Shown here piece by piece: positions 41,701-48,749 of a stretch of 64,000 nucleotides of DNA. A model generated the notes under the pieces. It did no database searches and had not been told where the DNA came from. It saw only the letters and a list, made by a program, of their open reading frames with translations. The position numbers were made by a program, and so were the translations under genes. Source of the stretch: Bog-532 sp963828445 (GTDB lineage Bacteria; Actinomycetota; Actinomycetes; Streptosporangiales; Streptosporangiaceae). Every line of letters starts with the position of its first letter. The first letter of the stretch is position 1. Location of the stretch: positions 1 to 64,000 of the forward strand of contig CAWHFP010000008.1 in assembly GCA_963828445.1 (NCBI GenBank), given 5' to 3'.

Positions 41701-42723
41701 GCCTACGTGGACGACATGGCCAGCCAGATCGCGCCGGCCGGCTACATCTACCAGGGCACGACGTACGGCGACTGGGTGGTCCCGCCCAATGACCCCAACC
41801 CGCCCTCCAGCCAGATGCTGGGCACCATGTTCCTCTACCGGGAGACCGAGGACCTGGCCATCATGGCCACGGCGATCGGCAACACTGCCGGTGCCAGCAA
41901 GTATGACGGCCTCGCGACGACCATCCGCACGGCCGTCAACAACGAGTTCTACGACGCGGCCAGGCATGAGTACATCGACCCGGTCGGGCTCGACTCCCAC
42001 GCGTATGGCGGACCCAGCGGGGTCATCACCTCCACGGCCTACGACCAGACGGCCAACGTGTACGGCCTCGCGTTCGGCCTGGCCCCAGCCGGGGACCAGC
42101 AGGCGATCGCGGCCGGCCTGGCGGCCAGCGTCACCGCGGACGGGAACCACCTGGCCACCGGGGCCAACGGATCGAAGTACATCCTCCCGATGCTGACCGA
42201 TTACGGTTACGGCAACCTCGCCTACCTGGTCGCCACCAACCCGACCGCTCCCGGCTGGGGGCAGTGGTTCCTGCAGTGCGGCGCCACCACCATGTGGGAG
42301 GCCTGGGAGGACAGTTCGTGCGCTACGGCCCGCTCCCGTGACCATGCCTTCATGGGGACCGTGGATGACTGGCTGTTCTCCGGTGTCGCCGGGATCTCGG
42401 CCACGTCCCCCGGCTTCCGCACGGTTCAGATCGACCCATCCCCGGCCGGCGGCCTCACGCACGCGTCGGGCTATGAGACCACGCCACTGGGCCGGGTGAG
42501 CTCAGCCTGGACCCGCTCGGGGACGAGCCTCGACCTGACGGTCCAGGTCCCCGTCGGCTCCCGGGCGTCAGTGTGCGTCCCGGCCGCCACCGCCCAGTCG
42601 GTAACCGAAAGCGGGGTCCCAGTCGGCCGCGCCCGCGGCGTGACCGTGACCGGCATGCAGGGCTCGTGCCTGCAGGTGCGGGTCGGGTCGGGCTCGTACC
42701 GGTTCCGCTCGACAGTGTCCTAG
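38746..42723 (+). CDS. Large secreted alpha-L-rhamnosidase (GH78) with duplicated inserted domain
   Basis: About 1325 aa. Sec signal after a basic N-terminus (AAAAGVLALALGVLTLTGA). The order is an N-terminal Ig-like domain (DNGHPLLGWVI), a jelly-roll domain with an inserted module present twice (residues ~375-541 and ~581-747, each beginning YSG-T-PAADWIWNTADAAS), the catalytic (alpha/alpha)6 barrel and a C-terminal beta-sandwich. The active site reads SDTPVYEKGGWTNDNGD: Asp892, Glu897 and Asp904 at the exact RhaB spacing, with Glu1185 in TTMWEAW. It should cleave terminal alpha-L-rhamnose from plant glycans outside the cell. ATG 38746 is chosen; GTG 38743 is adjacent. It is longer than typical GH78 enzymes because of the duplicated insert. 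Confidence 0.92.
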   Translation: MTRQRRRASSPHRADSPGNPRRRRLRAAAAGVLALALGVLTLTGATTASALPSRHAARPGPATPAVGSLTADHSTDPLGIDNGHPLLGWVITSAARGVSQSQYEVRVAQDKNDLASGRDLAWDSGTVNSAQSFDVPYGGKALASQTRYYWQVRVRDNDGRLSPWSQPAWFETAFLNPSQFQGSWITSPTAASGDGSELLLRKDFTLASQGHAGSQVITRARLYVAGLSYPYMYVNGRSVTSSVLNTAFTTYDKTVDYSTYDVTRMVRSGSDSLAVSLGNGFYAGGADDYPASGESWQSAEPTLKLELQVWYANGTSAQVVSDSSWKVTSGPTTANSPAAETYDARLAKPGWNQPGYDDSGWSGAAILPAASSVPSYSGTPAADWIWNTADAASTTTAGTIYLRKTFTVTDPSAISSAVLRVNGDDGETTFVNGTKVTSSPADVTNGWQTSQVADIKSLLVAGTNVIAIEGLNISANASGVIATAQLGSTRIVTDGTWKALPGTPASPPAGWNTASFDDSAWPAANVLGAYGIAPWNTGVQSPVTAPAGVLRADLIPPVEQTSTIKPEKVTSQPGVTVPVPAYSGTPAADWIWNTADAASTTTAGTIYLRKTFTVTDPSAISSAVLRVNGDDGETTFVNGTQVTTSPGTVDNGWETSQVANIKSLLVAGTNVIAIEGLNTEANASGIIAAVQLDTTRIVTDGTWKALPGTPASPPAGWNTASFDDSAWPAANVLGAYGIAPWNTGIQNPAGPSTVYDFGITTSGWARITLQGTAGTEVQIKYSEQLNPDGTVQSEGNGSAGQTDTYILKGGGPETYQPKYGWKGYRYVEVTTSAATAGGAPPPLPKVVSVTGVVVHTALATSGDFTSSSRLLNEMHTAQVNTILNNQYSYGSDTPVYEKGGWTNDNGDYSDSEMDNFDADAYYTHMMQNFDDAQDPAGNIGVLVPTPPGDDNVDPLWGGSFLLIEYNMYRNYDDLSVIRRDYSHLAAYVDDMASQIAPAGYIYQGTTYGDWVVPPNDPNPPSSQMLGTMFLYRETEDLAIMATAIGNTAGASKYDGLATTIRTAVNNEFYDAARHEYIDPVGLDSHAYGGPSGVITSTAYDQTANVYGLAFGLAPAGDQQAIAAGLAASVTADGNHLATGANGSKYILPMLTDYGYGNLAYLVATNPTAPGWGQWFLQCGATTMWEAWEDSSCATARSRDHAFMGTVDDWLFSGVAGISATSPGFRTVQIDPSPAGGLTHASGYETTPLGRVSSAWTRSGTSLDLTVQVPVGSRASVCVPAATAQSVTESGVPVGRARGVTVTGMQGSCLQVRVGSGSYRFRSTVS
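39871..40366 (+). repeat. Intragenic direct repeat, copy A (GH78 gene)
   Basis: About 496 bp that recur at 40489-40984 with few changes (618-bp period), coding for a 165-residue beta-sandwich module (AADWIWNTADAAS to GAYGIAPWNTG). Near-identity at DNA level points to recent duplication or gene conversion. Confidence 0.85.
40489..40984 (+). repeat. Intragenic direct repeat, copy B (GH78 gene)
   Basis: Second copy of the 496-bp unit. The 122 bp between copies encode TAPAGVLRADLIPPVEQTST, a conserved linker of the rhamnosidase N-terminal domain, so both modules interrupt the same parent domain. Confidence 0.85.
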
Positions 42724-42752
42724 CGCTCTCTCCCTCTCCTACCGCGAAACCA

Positions 42753-42785
42753 CAGCGGCCCGCCGTCGGTCACGGCGGGCCGCTG
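42753..42785. terminator. Strong hairpin between convergent genes
   Basis: A perfect 14-bp stem (cagcggcccgccgt with acggcgggccgctg) with a 5-nt loop lies 30 bp after the GH78 stop. There is no T-run, as is usual in actinomycetes. It probably ends the GH78 transcript. Confidence 0.7.
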
Positions 42786-42830
42786 TCGTGCCGAGCCTTC
42801 CATCAAGAGGCGTGGTCTCTCGGGACATGG

Positions 42831-42867
42831 AAGGCACCGCGAACCTGCATCAGGTTCGCGGTGCCTT
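42831..42867. terminator. Perfect 17-bp hairpin, terminator of the convergent pair
   Basis: aaggcaccgcgaacctg pairs fully with caggttcgcggtgcctt across a 3-nt loop. The sequence and its flank (ctctcgggacatgg) resemble the hairpin at 38086, so the two belong to one family of dispersed terminators. Confidence 0.75.
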
Positions 42868-42943
42868 CTTGCGGGCCCGGGCGGCCGCCCGGTGGGCCGG
42901 GGACCGGTGCGGGCCCGGTTAGAGCGAAACCACTGATCAGGGG

Positions 42944-44776
42944 CTAGGCGCCGGGGAGGGCACGGGTGTGCTCGATCTGGACCGCCTGGAGGGCGGACGG
43001 GTTCAGGCCGAGCAGTTGCAGGATCGTCGGTGCGATCTGAGTCGTTTCCACGGGGTGACTTGACCGGCCCCAGTGGACGGTGCCGGGCGCATAGACGATG
43101 AGCGGGACGTCCCGGTCGGCCGGGTTGTCGCCGCCGTGCTCGGCGATCTTGCTGCCGGTCGTGTAGATCGTGCCGACCTGCGAGATCGCGAATACGTCCG
43201 GGTGGTGCGGGTCGGACTTCGAGACGCCGAAGAACTGGGCCGCCTGCTGGCCGGCGTAGATCGCGCGCAGGCCGGAGTGCTGGACGGTGATCGTCTGGCC
43301 CTGGAAGTTGACCGCGGGGGCGGTGTGGGTCCACAGGTAGTTCTTGGCGAAGTCGGTCGCGGCCTGCGAACGGTCCGACAGCCACCAGAGCAGGCCGTCG
43401 TCGTCGGCCTCCTGGACGACCAGGGTCTTGTTGCTGGGATGCAGGGCGGCCCAGGCGGCGTTGACCCCGGCGATGATCGGGGCGTCATTGATCCGCTGCA
43501 GCTGGCTGTTGTTCTGCGGCGACTGGCCGTGCTTGGCGGTCAGGACGATCGCCGTCGAGCTGGCTTCGCCGTCGGCCTGGATGGTGTCGGCCATCCGCTG
43601 GAGGGCGTTGTTGACGTAGCCGAGCGCGCTCTGCAGCAGCGGCCCCGGTACCTGCTGGCCGTCCACGGTCAGGTACCCGCCGGCCAGCGACGGGCCCTCG
43701 GTGTACTTGCCCTGCGCGTTCGGGCCGATCAGCACGGCCGGGGAGGTCTTCAGCTTCTCGGCGGTCGAGACGGTCTGGAAGTTCATCCCGTAGATGGCCG
43801 GCGTGCCGACCTTCGGCCCGTGGCCCGAGTGCTCATGGCCGTTGATCCAGTTGACGACCGCCTGGACCTTGTAGGCGTCGTACTGCTTGGTCGCGGCGTT
43901 GTCGTCCGTCCACGCGCCGTCGACCGGGTACGGCACCCCGTTCGGCTCGACCGCCTGCGAGTCGATCTCCGGCCCGAAGAAGTCGTCGATGCTCATGCCG
44001 TTCGAGCCCGGGCCGTTGAACGACGAGTAGATCGCGTGTTTTTCCGCGAAGGCCGTGCGCAGGCCGGCGTGGTGGATCACCTGGAAAATCGTGTTGACCC
44101 CGACGAAGTCCCACGGCTGGATCGGCTGGCAGGTCTTCGGGTTGACCGGGAACGTCGCCGGGTTCAGACCCGACTGCGGGTGCGGCGTGAGGTTCATGAT
44201 CAGGGCCGGGTTCTTGTCCACGCCGCCCGGGTAGATCGAGCCGCCCTCATCGAAGGAGGGGAAGGTGTTGCCGCTCCCGTTGTTCAGCAGGTCCGGCACG
44301 GCGGCCAGCTTGTCGTCCGGCGAGTCATAGATCACGTTGCCGCCCGGGACCGGCCCGGAGCACTTCGTCGTTCCCGGCGGGAAGACGCCGTGGCTGTACT
44401 CGTCGTCGTAGTAGATGCCGGTGACCTTGGGGTCGCCGCCGGTCACGATTCCGGTGCCGCCCGGATCGGAGTCCGACGGGTCGGTGGTCTGCGCGCCGGT
44501 GTACTCAGCGCCGCCGGTGGCCAGCCGCGCGAGCTCCGAACCGGGATGGTGGGCGACGTACCAGTTCAGGTCGGACTGGTGCATGCCGTCGACCGATATC
44601 AGCAGCACATGCTGGATGCCGCGGGGGTGGTGCCCACTGGGCTGGCTCGGCTGGGTGGTCGCGGCCGACGACACCGCGGTTCCCGCCAGGGCGGTCCCGG
44701 CCAGAGCAGCGGCCACGCCCGCGGTCATCGCGCCCAAGCGCTTAGGTGACCTGGGATTTGATTTCTTCTGTCGCAC
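42944..44776 (-). CDS. Secreted alkaline-phosphatase-superfamily protein (phosphodiesterase/nucleotide pyrophosphatase type)
   Basis: 610 aa. The start is GTG 44776 with GGAGG seven bases before it; the frame open to 45316 is spurious. The signal peptide (MTAGVAAALAGTALAGTAVS) predicts export. Metal and nucleophile motifs of the superfamily are visible: HVLLISVDGMHQSD (first Asp), DSDPGGTGIVTGG (Thr/Ser nucleophile region), TAKHGQSP and AEHGGDNPADRDVPLIVYAP (His/Asp ligands). Members hydrolyse phosphodiesters or nucleotides outside the cell. It is transcribed convergently with the GH78 gene and is not obviously tied to sugar uptake. A palindrome 100 bp upstream (44878) may control it. Confidence 0.85.
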   Translation of the reverse strand: MRQKKSNPRSPKRLGAMTAGVAAALAGTALAGTAVSSAATTQPSQPSGHHPRGIQHVLLISVDGMHQSDLNWYVAHHPGSELARLATGGAEYTGAQTTDPSDSDPGGTGIVTGGDPKVTGIYYDDEYSHGVFPPGTTKCSGPVPGGNVIYDSPDDKLAAVPDLLNNGSGNTFPSFDEGGSIYPGGVDKNPALIMNLTPHPQSGLNPATFPVNPKTCQPIQPWDFVGVNTIFQVIHHAGLRTAFAEKHAIYSSFNGPGSNGMSIDDFFGPEIDSQAVEPNGVPYPVDGAWTDDNAATKQYDAYKVQAVVNWINGHEHSGHGPKVGTPAIYGMNFQTVSTAEKLKTSPAVLIGPNAQGKYTEGPSLAGGYLTVDGQQVPGPLLQSALGYVNNALQRMADTIQADGEASSTAIVLTAKHGQSPQNNSQLQRINDAPIIAGVNAAWAALHPSNKTLVVQEADDDGLLWWLSDRSQAATDFAKNYLWTHTAPAVNFQGQTITVQHSGLRAIYAGQQAAQFFGVSKSDPHHPDVFAISQVGTIYTTGSKIAEHGGDNPADRDVPLIVYAPGTVHWGRSSHPVETTQIAPTILQLLGLNPSALQAVQIEHTRALPGA

Positions 44777-45119
44777 GGTGTTCCTCCCGGGCACGGTCGT
44801 TCGCCGACGCCCAGAAGACACGGGTACCGGTCCAAAACGGAGAGCCGGTGACCGTGATCTGAATGGAGGATGACAATTACTACCGTGACGGTAGTAGAAC
44901 TCAGGCGCCACTACGAGCGGTCGAGGGTGATCGAGCGTTCGAGAGGGGTGCGAATGGCGGGAGTGACGGTGGCGCCGTGGGGGCCGGGTCGAGCGCGGGC
45001 AGCAGGGACGCGGCGCGCTCGGGACCATGCCGGTGGGCGCCGAGTTCGGGAAGCTGCGCCGGGCGACCGGCAAGGCCCTCGAGCAGCAGGCGCTGCGGGC
45101 CTGACCTGAGAGCAGCCCG
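44777..45119. promoter_or_regulatory. Promoter region of the phosphatase gene with a palindromic operator
   Basis: A 9-bp inverted repeat with one central base, tactaccgt-g-acggtagta (44878-44896), is the strongest palindrome here and looks like a TetR-type operator about 100 bp upstream of the GTG start. Plus-strand frames at 44863-45150 are Arg-rich; a short in-frame tail (MPVGAEFGKLRRATGKALEQ, ending near 45104) looks like the 3' remnant of a lost gene. Confidence 0.55.
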
Positions 45120-46349
45120 CTACCAGGCGCGGCGCTGGGTGAAGACGTAGACAGCGCCGTAGCCGTTGTTGAAGAACGAGGCGCCGACCAGGGCGGTGGT
45201 GCCCGGGGCCGACAAGGCCAGCGATGCGCCGAAACCGTCGCCGGGGACCGAATCGGTGAGCCGGGCGGTTTGGGACCAGGTGCGGTGGCGCAGCGTGTAC
45301 GCGTAGGCCTCGCCAATGTCCGAGCTGCCTTCGGAGGCGCTGGCCAGGGCGGTGGTGCCCTGGCGGGACAGCGTCACCGAGATGCCGAAGTTGTCGCCGA
45401 TCGCCAGGCCGGGCGCGGTGAGCTCGGCGGTCTGGGACCAGGTGCCGCGCCGGAGCGTGAACACGTAGGCGGTCCCGGTGCTCGTGTTGTGGAAGGGCGC
45501 CCCGGCCAGGATCGTGGTGCCCGCGGCGGACAGGGCGACCGAGATCCCGAGCCCGTCGTTGGCCGCCCGGGTCAGCTCGGCGGTCTGCGACCAGCGGCCA
45601 TGCCGCAGCGTGAACACGTACACGGCGCCGGCGTCCTCGTGGCGGACGGAGTCCCCGACCACGGCCGTGGTGCCGGCGGCGGACAGGGCCACCGACGAGC
45701 CGAAGTCGTTTTCCGGGGCGGCGTCGGCGGCGGTGAGCTCGGCGGTCTGAGACCAGCGACCGTGCCGCAGGGTGAACACGTAGGCGGCCCCGGTCTCCGA
45801 GTGGTGCCCCATCGAAGAGGCCAGGACGGTGCCCCCCGAAGCGGACGTGGCCACCGAGAACCCGAAGCCGTCACCGGACGCGGCGTCGGCGGCGGTGAAC
45901 TCGGCGGTCTGAGACCAGCGACCGTGCCGCAGGGTGAACACGTACACGGCGCCGGTGTTCTTGTTGTGCAGCTCGGCCCCGATCACGGCCGTGGTGCCCG
46001 CGGCGGACAGGGCCACCGACCCGCCAAAGTCGCTGAACTCGGCCCCGTCGGCGGCGGTGAGCTCGGCGGTCTGGAGCCAGTGGCCGTGCCGGAGGGTGTA
46101 CACGTAGGCGGCCCCGGTGCCCGTGTTGAGGCCGGCCGCTCCGACCAGGGCCGTGGTGCCCGCGGCGGACAGGGCCGTCGCGTGCCCGAGTTCCCCGTCG
46201 GGGCCGCTGAGCCTGGCCTGCTCGGACCAGCCCGCGGGCCGGCTCGACCCTTCAGCGGCCGATGCGGCCGGAACCATCACTCCCAGCACGAGCAGGGGCG
46301 CAACCAGTACCGCGAGACCCCTCGCCAGCAACCCGCGGATCCGCTCCAT
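45120..46349 (-). CDS. Secreted FG-GAP repeat beta-propeller protein
   Basis: 409 aa with a Sec signal (LAVLVAPLLVLGVMVPAASA). Seven repeats of about 50 residues follow the pattern FG-x-S-VALSAAGTTA-x-x-GA ... GAVYVFTLRHGRWSQTAEL, so one seven-blade integrin-alpha-like propeller is expected. Such proteins bind ligands or calcium on the cell surface; no enzyme motif is visible. Repeats 2-5 are highly alike, which implies recent internal expansion. Confidence 0.85.
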   Translation of the reverse strand: MERIRGLLARGLAVLVAPLLVLGVMVPAASAAEGSSRPAGWSEQARLSGPDGELGHATALSAAGTTALVGAAGLNTGTGAAYVYTLRHGHWLQTAELTAADGAEFSDFGGSVALSAAGTTAVIGAELHNKNTGAVYVFTLRHGRWSQTAEFTAADAASGDGFGFSVATSASGGTVLASSMGHHSETGAAYVFTLRHGRWSQTAELTAADAAPENDFGSSVALSAAGTTAVVGDSVRHEDAGAVYVFTLRHGRWSQTAELTRAANDGLGISVALSAAGTTILAGAPFHNTSTGTAYVFTLRRGTWSQTAELTAPGLAIGDNFGISVTLSRQGTTALASASEGSSDIGEAYAYTLRHRTWSQTARLTDSVPGDGFGASLALSAPGTTALVGASFFNNGYGAVYVFTQRRAW

Positions 46350-46437
46350 TGCGCTCCCTCAGCCAAATGTCCGCTGTGACGTCCGCCATCGTATTGGCCG
46401 GCTGTGTCCGTGAATAGCCGCCGCTCGCGGGTACGGG

Positions 46438-47595
46438 TCAGGGGGTGATGGCGACGGCGGCGGGGGCGGTTCCTACCTTGATCGTCTGGCCGGGAGTGCT
46501 GGTGGCGGTCCGGATGGGGGTCACCGTGTCGGTGGGGCTTCTGAAGTCGCCCATGTCGGCGACGTAGATGGTCTTGCCGTCGGGGGTGATGGCCAGGGCG
46601 GAGGGGACACGGCCGGCGTTGATGGCCGGGCCCGGCTGGTTGGTGGCGGTCTGGATCGGAGTCACCGTGCCCGGGTAGCCGACCAGGCCCTGGCTGGCGA
46701 CGTAGGCGGTCTTGCCGTTGGGGCTGATCGCGATGGCGTCGGGGGCGGTGCCGACGCTGATCGCCGGTTCGACCCGGCCGGTGGCGATCTGGATCGGGGT
46801 CAGGCCGCCGACGCCCTCGTTGGCGACGTAGGCGGTCTTGCCGTCGGGGGTGATCGCGATCGCGACCGGGTCGCGGCCCACCGTGATCGGCGGGCCCGCG
46901 GCATCGGCGGCGGTCCGGATGGGGGTCACCACGTCCGAGGTGCTGCTGACGACGAGGGCGGTCTTCCCGTCGGGCGTGATCGCGATGATCGCGGGGCCGC
47001 TCGCGACCTTGATCGCGCGGCCCGCGGTGTTGGTGGCGGTCCGGATCGGGGTGACCGTGCCCGCGGTGTCGTTGGCGACGTAGGCGGTCTTGCCGTCCGG
47101 GGTGATGGCGATGGCCGAGGGGCCGCTTCCCACCGTGATCGCCGGGCCGGCGGTGTCACTGGCCACGCGGATCGGGGTGACCGTGCCCGAGTGGAAGTTG
47201 GCGACGTAGGCGGTCCTGCCATCGGGGGTGATCGCGATCGCCACCGGGTCGCGGCCCACCGCGATCGCCTTGCCCGCGGTGTTGGTGGCGGTCCGGATCG
47301 GGGTCACCGTGCGGCTGTCCTGGTTGCCGACGTAGACGGTCTTCCCGTCCGGGGTGATCGCGATGGCGTAGGGAGAGACACCCACCTTGATCGCCTGGCC
47401 GGCGGTGTTGGTCGCGACCTGGATCGGGGTCACCGAGCTTGCCTGGGAGTTGACCACGTAGGCCGTCACCGGCTGAGCCGGCTGGGCCGGGTGAGGTGGA
47501 TGAGCCGGGCTCGACCCGCAGGCAGCCGACGTAAGGGCAGCTCCCGCCACCATGGCCCACGCCCCAGGCGTCATGAGCTTTCGCCGTGCGGTCAC
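46438..47595 (-). CDS. YncE-type beta-propeller lipoprotein
   Basis: 385 aa with lipobox TSAACGS after a short hydrophobic stretch. About eight repeats of ~42 residues read TVTPIRTATNTAG-x-AI-x-VG-x-x-P-x-AIAITPDGKTAYVAN, the YVTN/NHL-like blade pattern. The blades are so similar that the DNA forms a tandem array with a period of about 126 bp. Probably a surface ligand-binding or sensor protein. The start overlaps the YjbR-like gene by 4 bp (ATGA), so both are co-translated. Confidence 0.85.
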   Translation of the reverse strand: MTARRKLMTPGAWAMVAGAALTSAACGSSPAHPPHPAQPAQPVTAYVVNSQASSVTPIQVATNTAGQAIKVGVSPYAIAITPDGKTVYVGNQDSRTVTPIRTATNTAGKAIAVGRDPVAIAITPDGRTAYVANFHSGTVTPIRVASDTAGPAITVGSGPSAIAITPDGKTAYVANDTAGTVTPIRTATNTAGRAIKVASGPAIIAITPDGKTALVVSSTSDVVTPIRTAADAAGPPITVGRDPVAIAITPDGKTAYVANEGVGGLTPIQIATGRVEPAISVGTAPDAIAISPNGKTAYVASQGLVGYPGTVTPIQTATNQPGPAINAGRVPSALAITPDGKTIYVADMGDFRSPTDTVTPIRTATSTPGQTIKVGTAPAAVAITP

Positions 47596-48020
47596 TGACC
47601 CGGACCCGTTCCGTCGAGCAGGGCGGCGAGCTTCTTGGGGGCGAGCATCCGGTAGCTCTCAGTAATGAGCTCACGGATCTCGGCCCAGTCCGGATCGCCA
47701 GCGAGCAGCACTCCGATGCGGTCGCGGCCAGCGCGCGGGACGAAGAACGGATGGCCAGCGGACAGCAGCGCCTCGCGTTCACCGTCACGGGCCCGCAGGA
47801 CCAGCAGCGGAACGGGATCGCCGTCCGGATCCTCCACCGCGACCAGCAGGCAGAACGATCTCCGGCGGACGTCGAACGACTGCGCCGTCGATCTCGTCCG
47901 GACCCGTGAAAGATCCACCCGGACCGTCACCTCGGGCAGGGTCAGGCACAGCGCGCGGATCCGCTCGACGATGCCAGGCGGAACCTCTACTTGCGCGTCC
48001 ACGCCGGAGTCCCTGGTCAT
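47592..48020 (-). CDS. MmcQ/YjbR-family protein
   Basis: A 142-aa protein with the YjbR pattern: VERIRALCLTLPEVTVRVDL, SFDVRRRSFCLLV, GHPFFVPRAGRDRIGVLL and ITESYRMLAPKKLAALL. The family has a CyaY-like fold with a double-wing region and is often called DNA-binding, but its function is unknown. Located between the SRPBCC gene and the YncE-like lipoprotein on the same strand. Confidence 0.82.
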   Translation of the reverse strand: MTRDSGVDAQVEVPPGIVERIRALCLTLPEVTVRVDLSRVRTRSTAQSFDVRRRSFCLLVAVEDPDGDPVPLLVLRARDGEREALLSAGHPFFVPRAGRDRIGVLLAGDPDWAEIRELITESYRMLAPKKLAALLDGTGPGQ

Positions 48021-48077
48021 GGACCAAGTGTCTCTCTCCTGGCTCGCTCCTCCCCCAGCGACGCGGCGCCGGGTCAG

Positions 48078-48518
48078 CTAGAGGGCCTGTTCTTCCAGGA
48101 GGGCCTTGAGGTTGCTGCCGCCGGCATCGAACTGGCGCTGGGTCAGCCGGGCCACCAGAGGCTCGGCCACTTTGAAGAAGCCGCGGCTCTCGCCCCGGCA
48201 GTGAACGGTCAGCTTGGTACCTGAGCCGTCGGGCTCCAGCCGCTGGTCGACCTCGAGGAAGTACGGGCCGCCGGTGGTCCTGGTGGCCAGCTGCTTGTTC
48301 TCGGCCATAGCCGTGCACGTGACCGGCGATTCGTAGCGCCGGCCCAGGAACGTACCCACCCAGACCATCGCGTCGCCCACCTCAAGCGGATCTTCGCTGG
48401 TCCGCTGCACTTCCAGCAGTCCCGGAGTCCACATCGGGGCTTTGGTGACGTCCCGCAGTACCGCGAAGACGACTTCGACCGGGCGGTTGATGACGGTGGT
48501 TACTTCGAATTCGTTCAC
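48078..48518 (-). CDS. SRPBCC/polyketide cyclase-like lipid-binding protein
   Basis: A 146-aa START-like helix-grip protein: VTTVINRPVEVVFAVLRDV, APMWTPGLLEVQRTS, LATRTTGGPYFLEVDQRLEP and FFKVAEPLVARLTQRQF. It probably binds a hydrophobic small molecule. GTG 48518 with GGGGAG just upstream is chosen; the frame open to 48740 adds no homologous sequence. Confidence 0.8.
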   Translation of the reverse strand: MNEFEVTTVINRPVEVVFAVLRDVTKAPMWTPGLLEVQRTSEDPLEVGDAMVWVGTFLGRRYESPVTCTAMAENKQLATRTTGGPYFLEVDQRLEPDGSGTKLTVHCRGESRGFFKVAEPLVARLTQRQFDAGGSNLKALLEEQAL

Positions 48519-48673
48519 TGGGCTCCCCCATCTGCCGTGCGATTTGTGACTGTCCAGGACAGCCTTACGCCGCGTGGGCAGGGCCGAAAGGGTACTGACA
48601 CCAGGAACACGGTGGTGGCAGCTGCACGGGCGGAAGGCAGCACGCCACAGTGATTCGCACCGAGACGACGCGG

Positions 48674-48749
48674 TGATGACGAACAAGCCTGCGGGCCAAT
48701 ATGCAGGCCAGCAGACGTCGCTGACCATCACCGGCGCCACGATCGGGAC
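48674..48749 (+). pseudogene. Ser/Thr kinase activation-segment remnant
   Basis: Frame 1 encodes AGQQTSLTITGATIGT, which matches the end of a bacterial Ser/Thr kinase activation loop just before G-T-P-x-Y-M-A-P-E. It then breaks directly into the kinase C-lobe tail KDPADRFASAGALA in another frame at 48750. So most of the catalytic domain is deleted, leaving this stub and the tail. Confidence 0.6.

Noticed and set aside
43073..44749. Plus-strand ORF of 558 aa
   Set aside because: Shadow of the secreted phosphatase on the minus strand; no motifs, skewed composition.
46438..47595. CRISPR array (regular ~126-bp DNA periodicity)
   Set aside because: The periodicity is coding: each unit is one YncE-type blade within one open frame. 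No short repeats with unique spacers are present.
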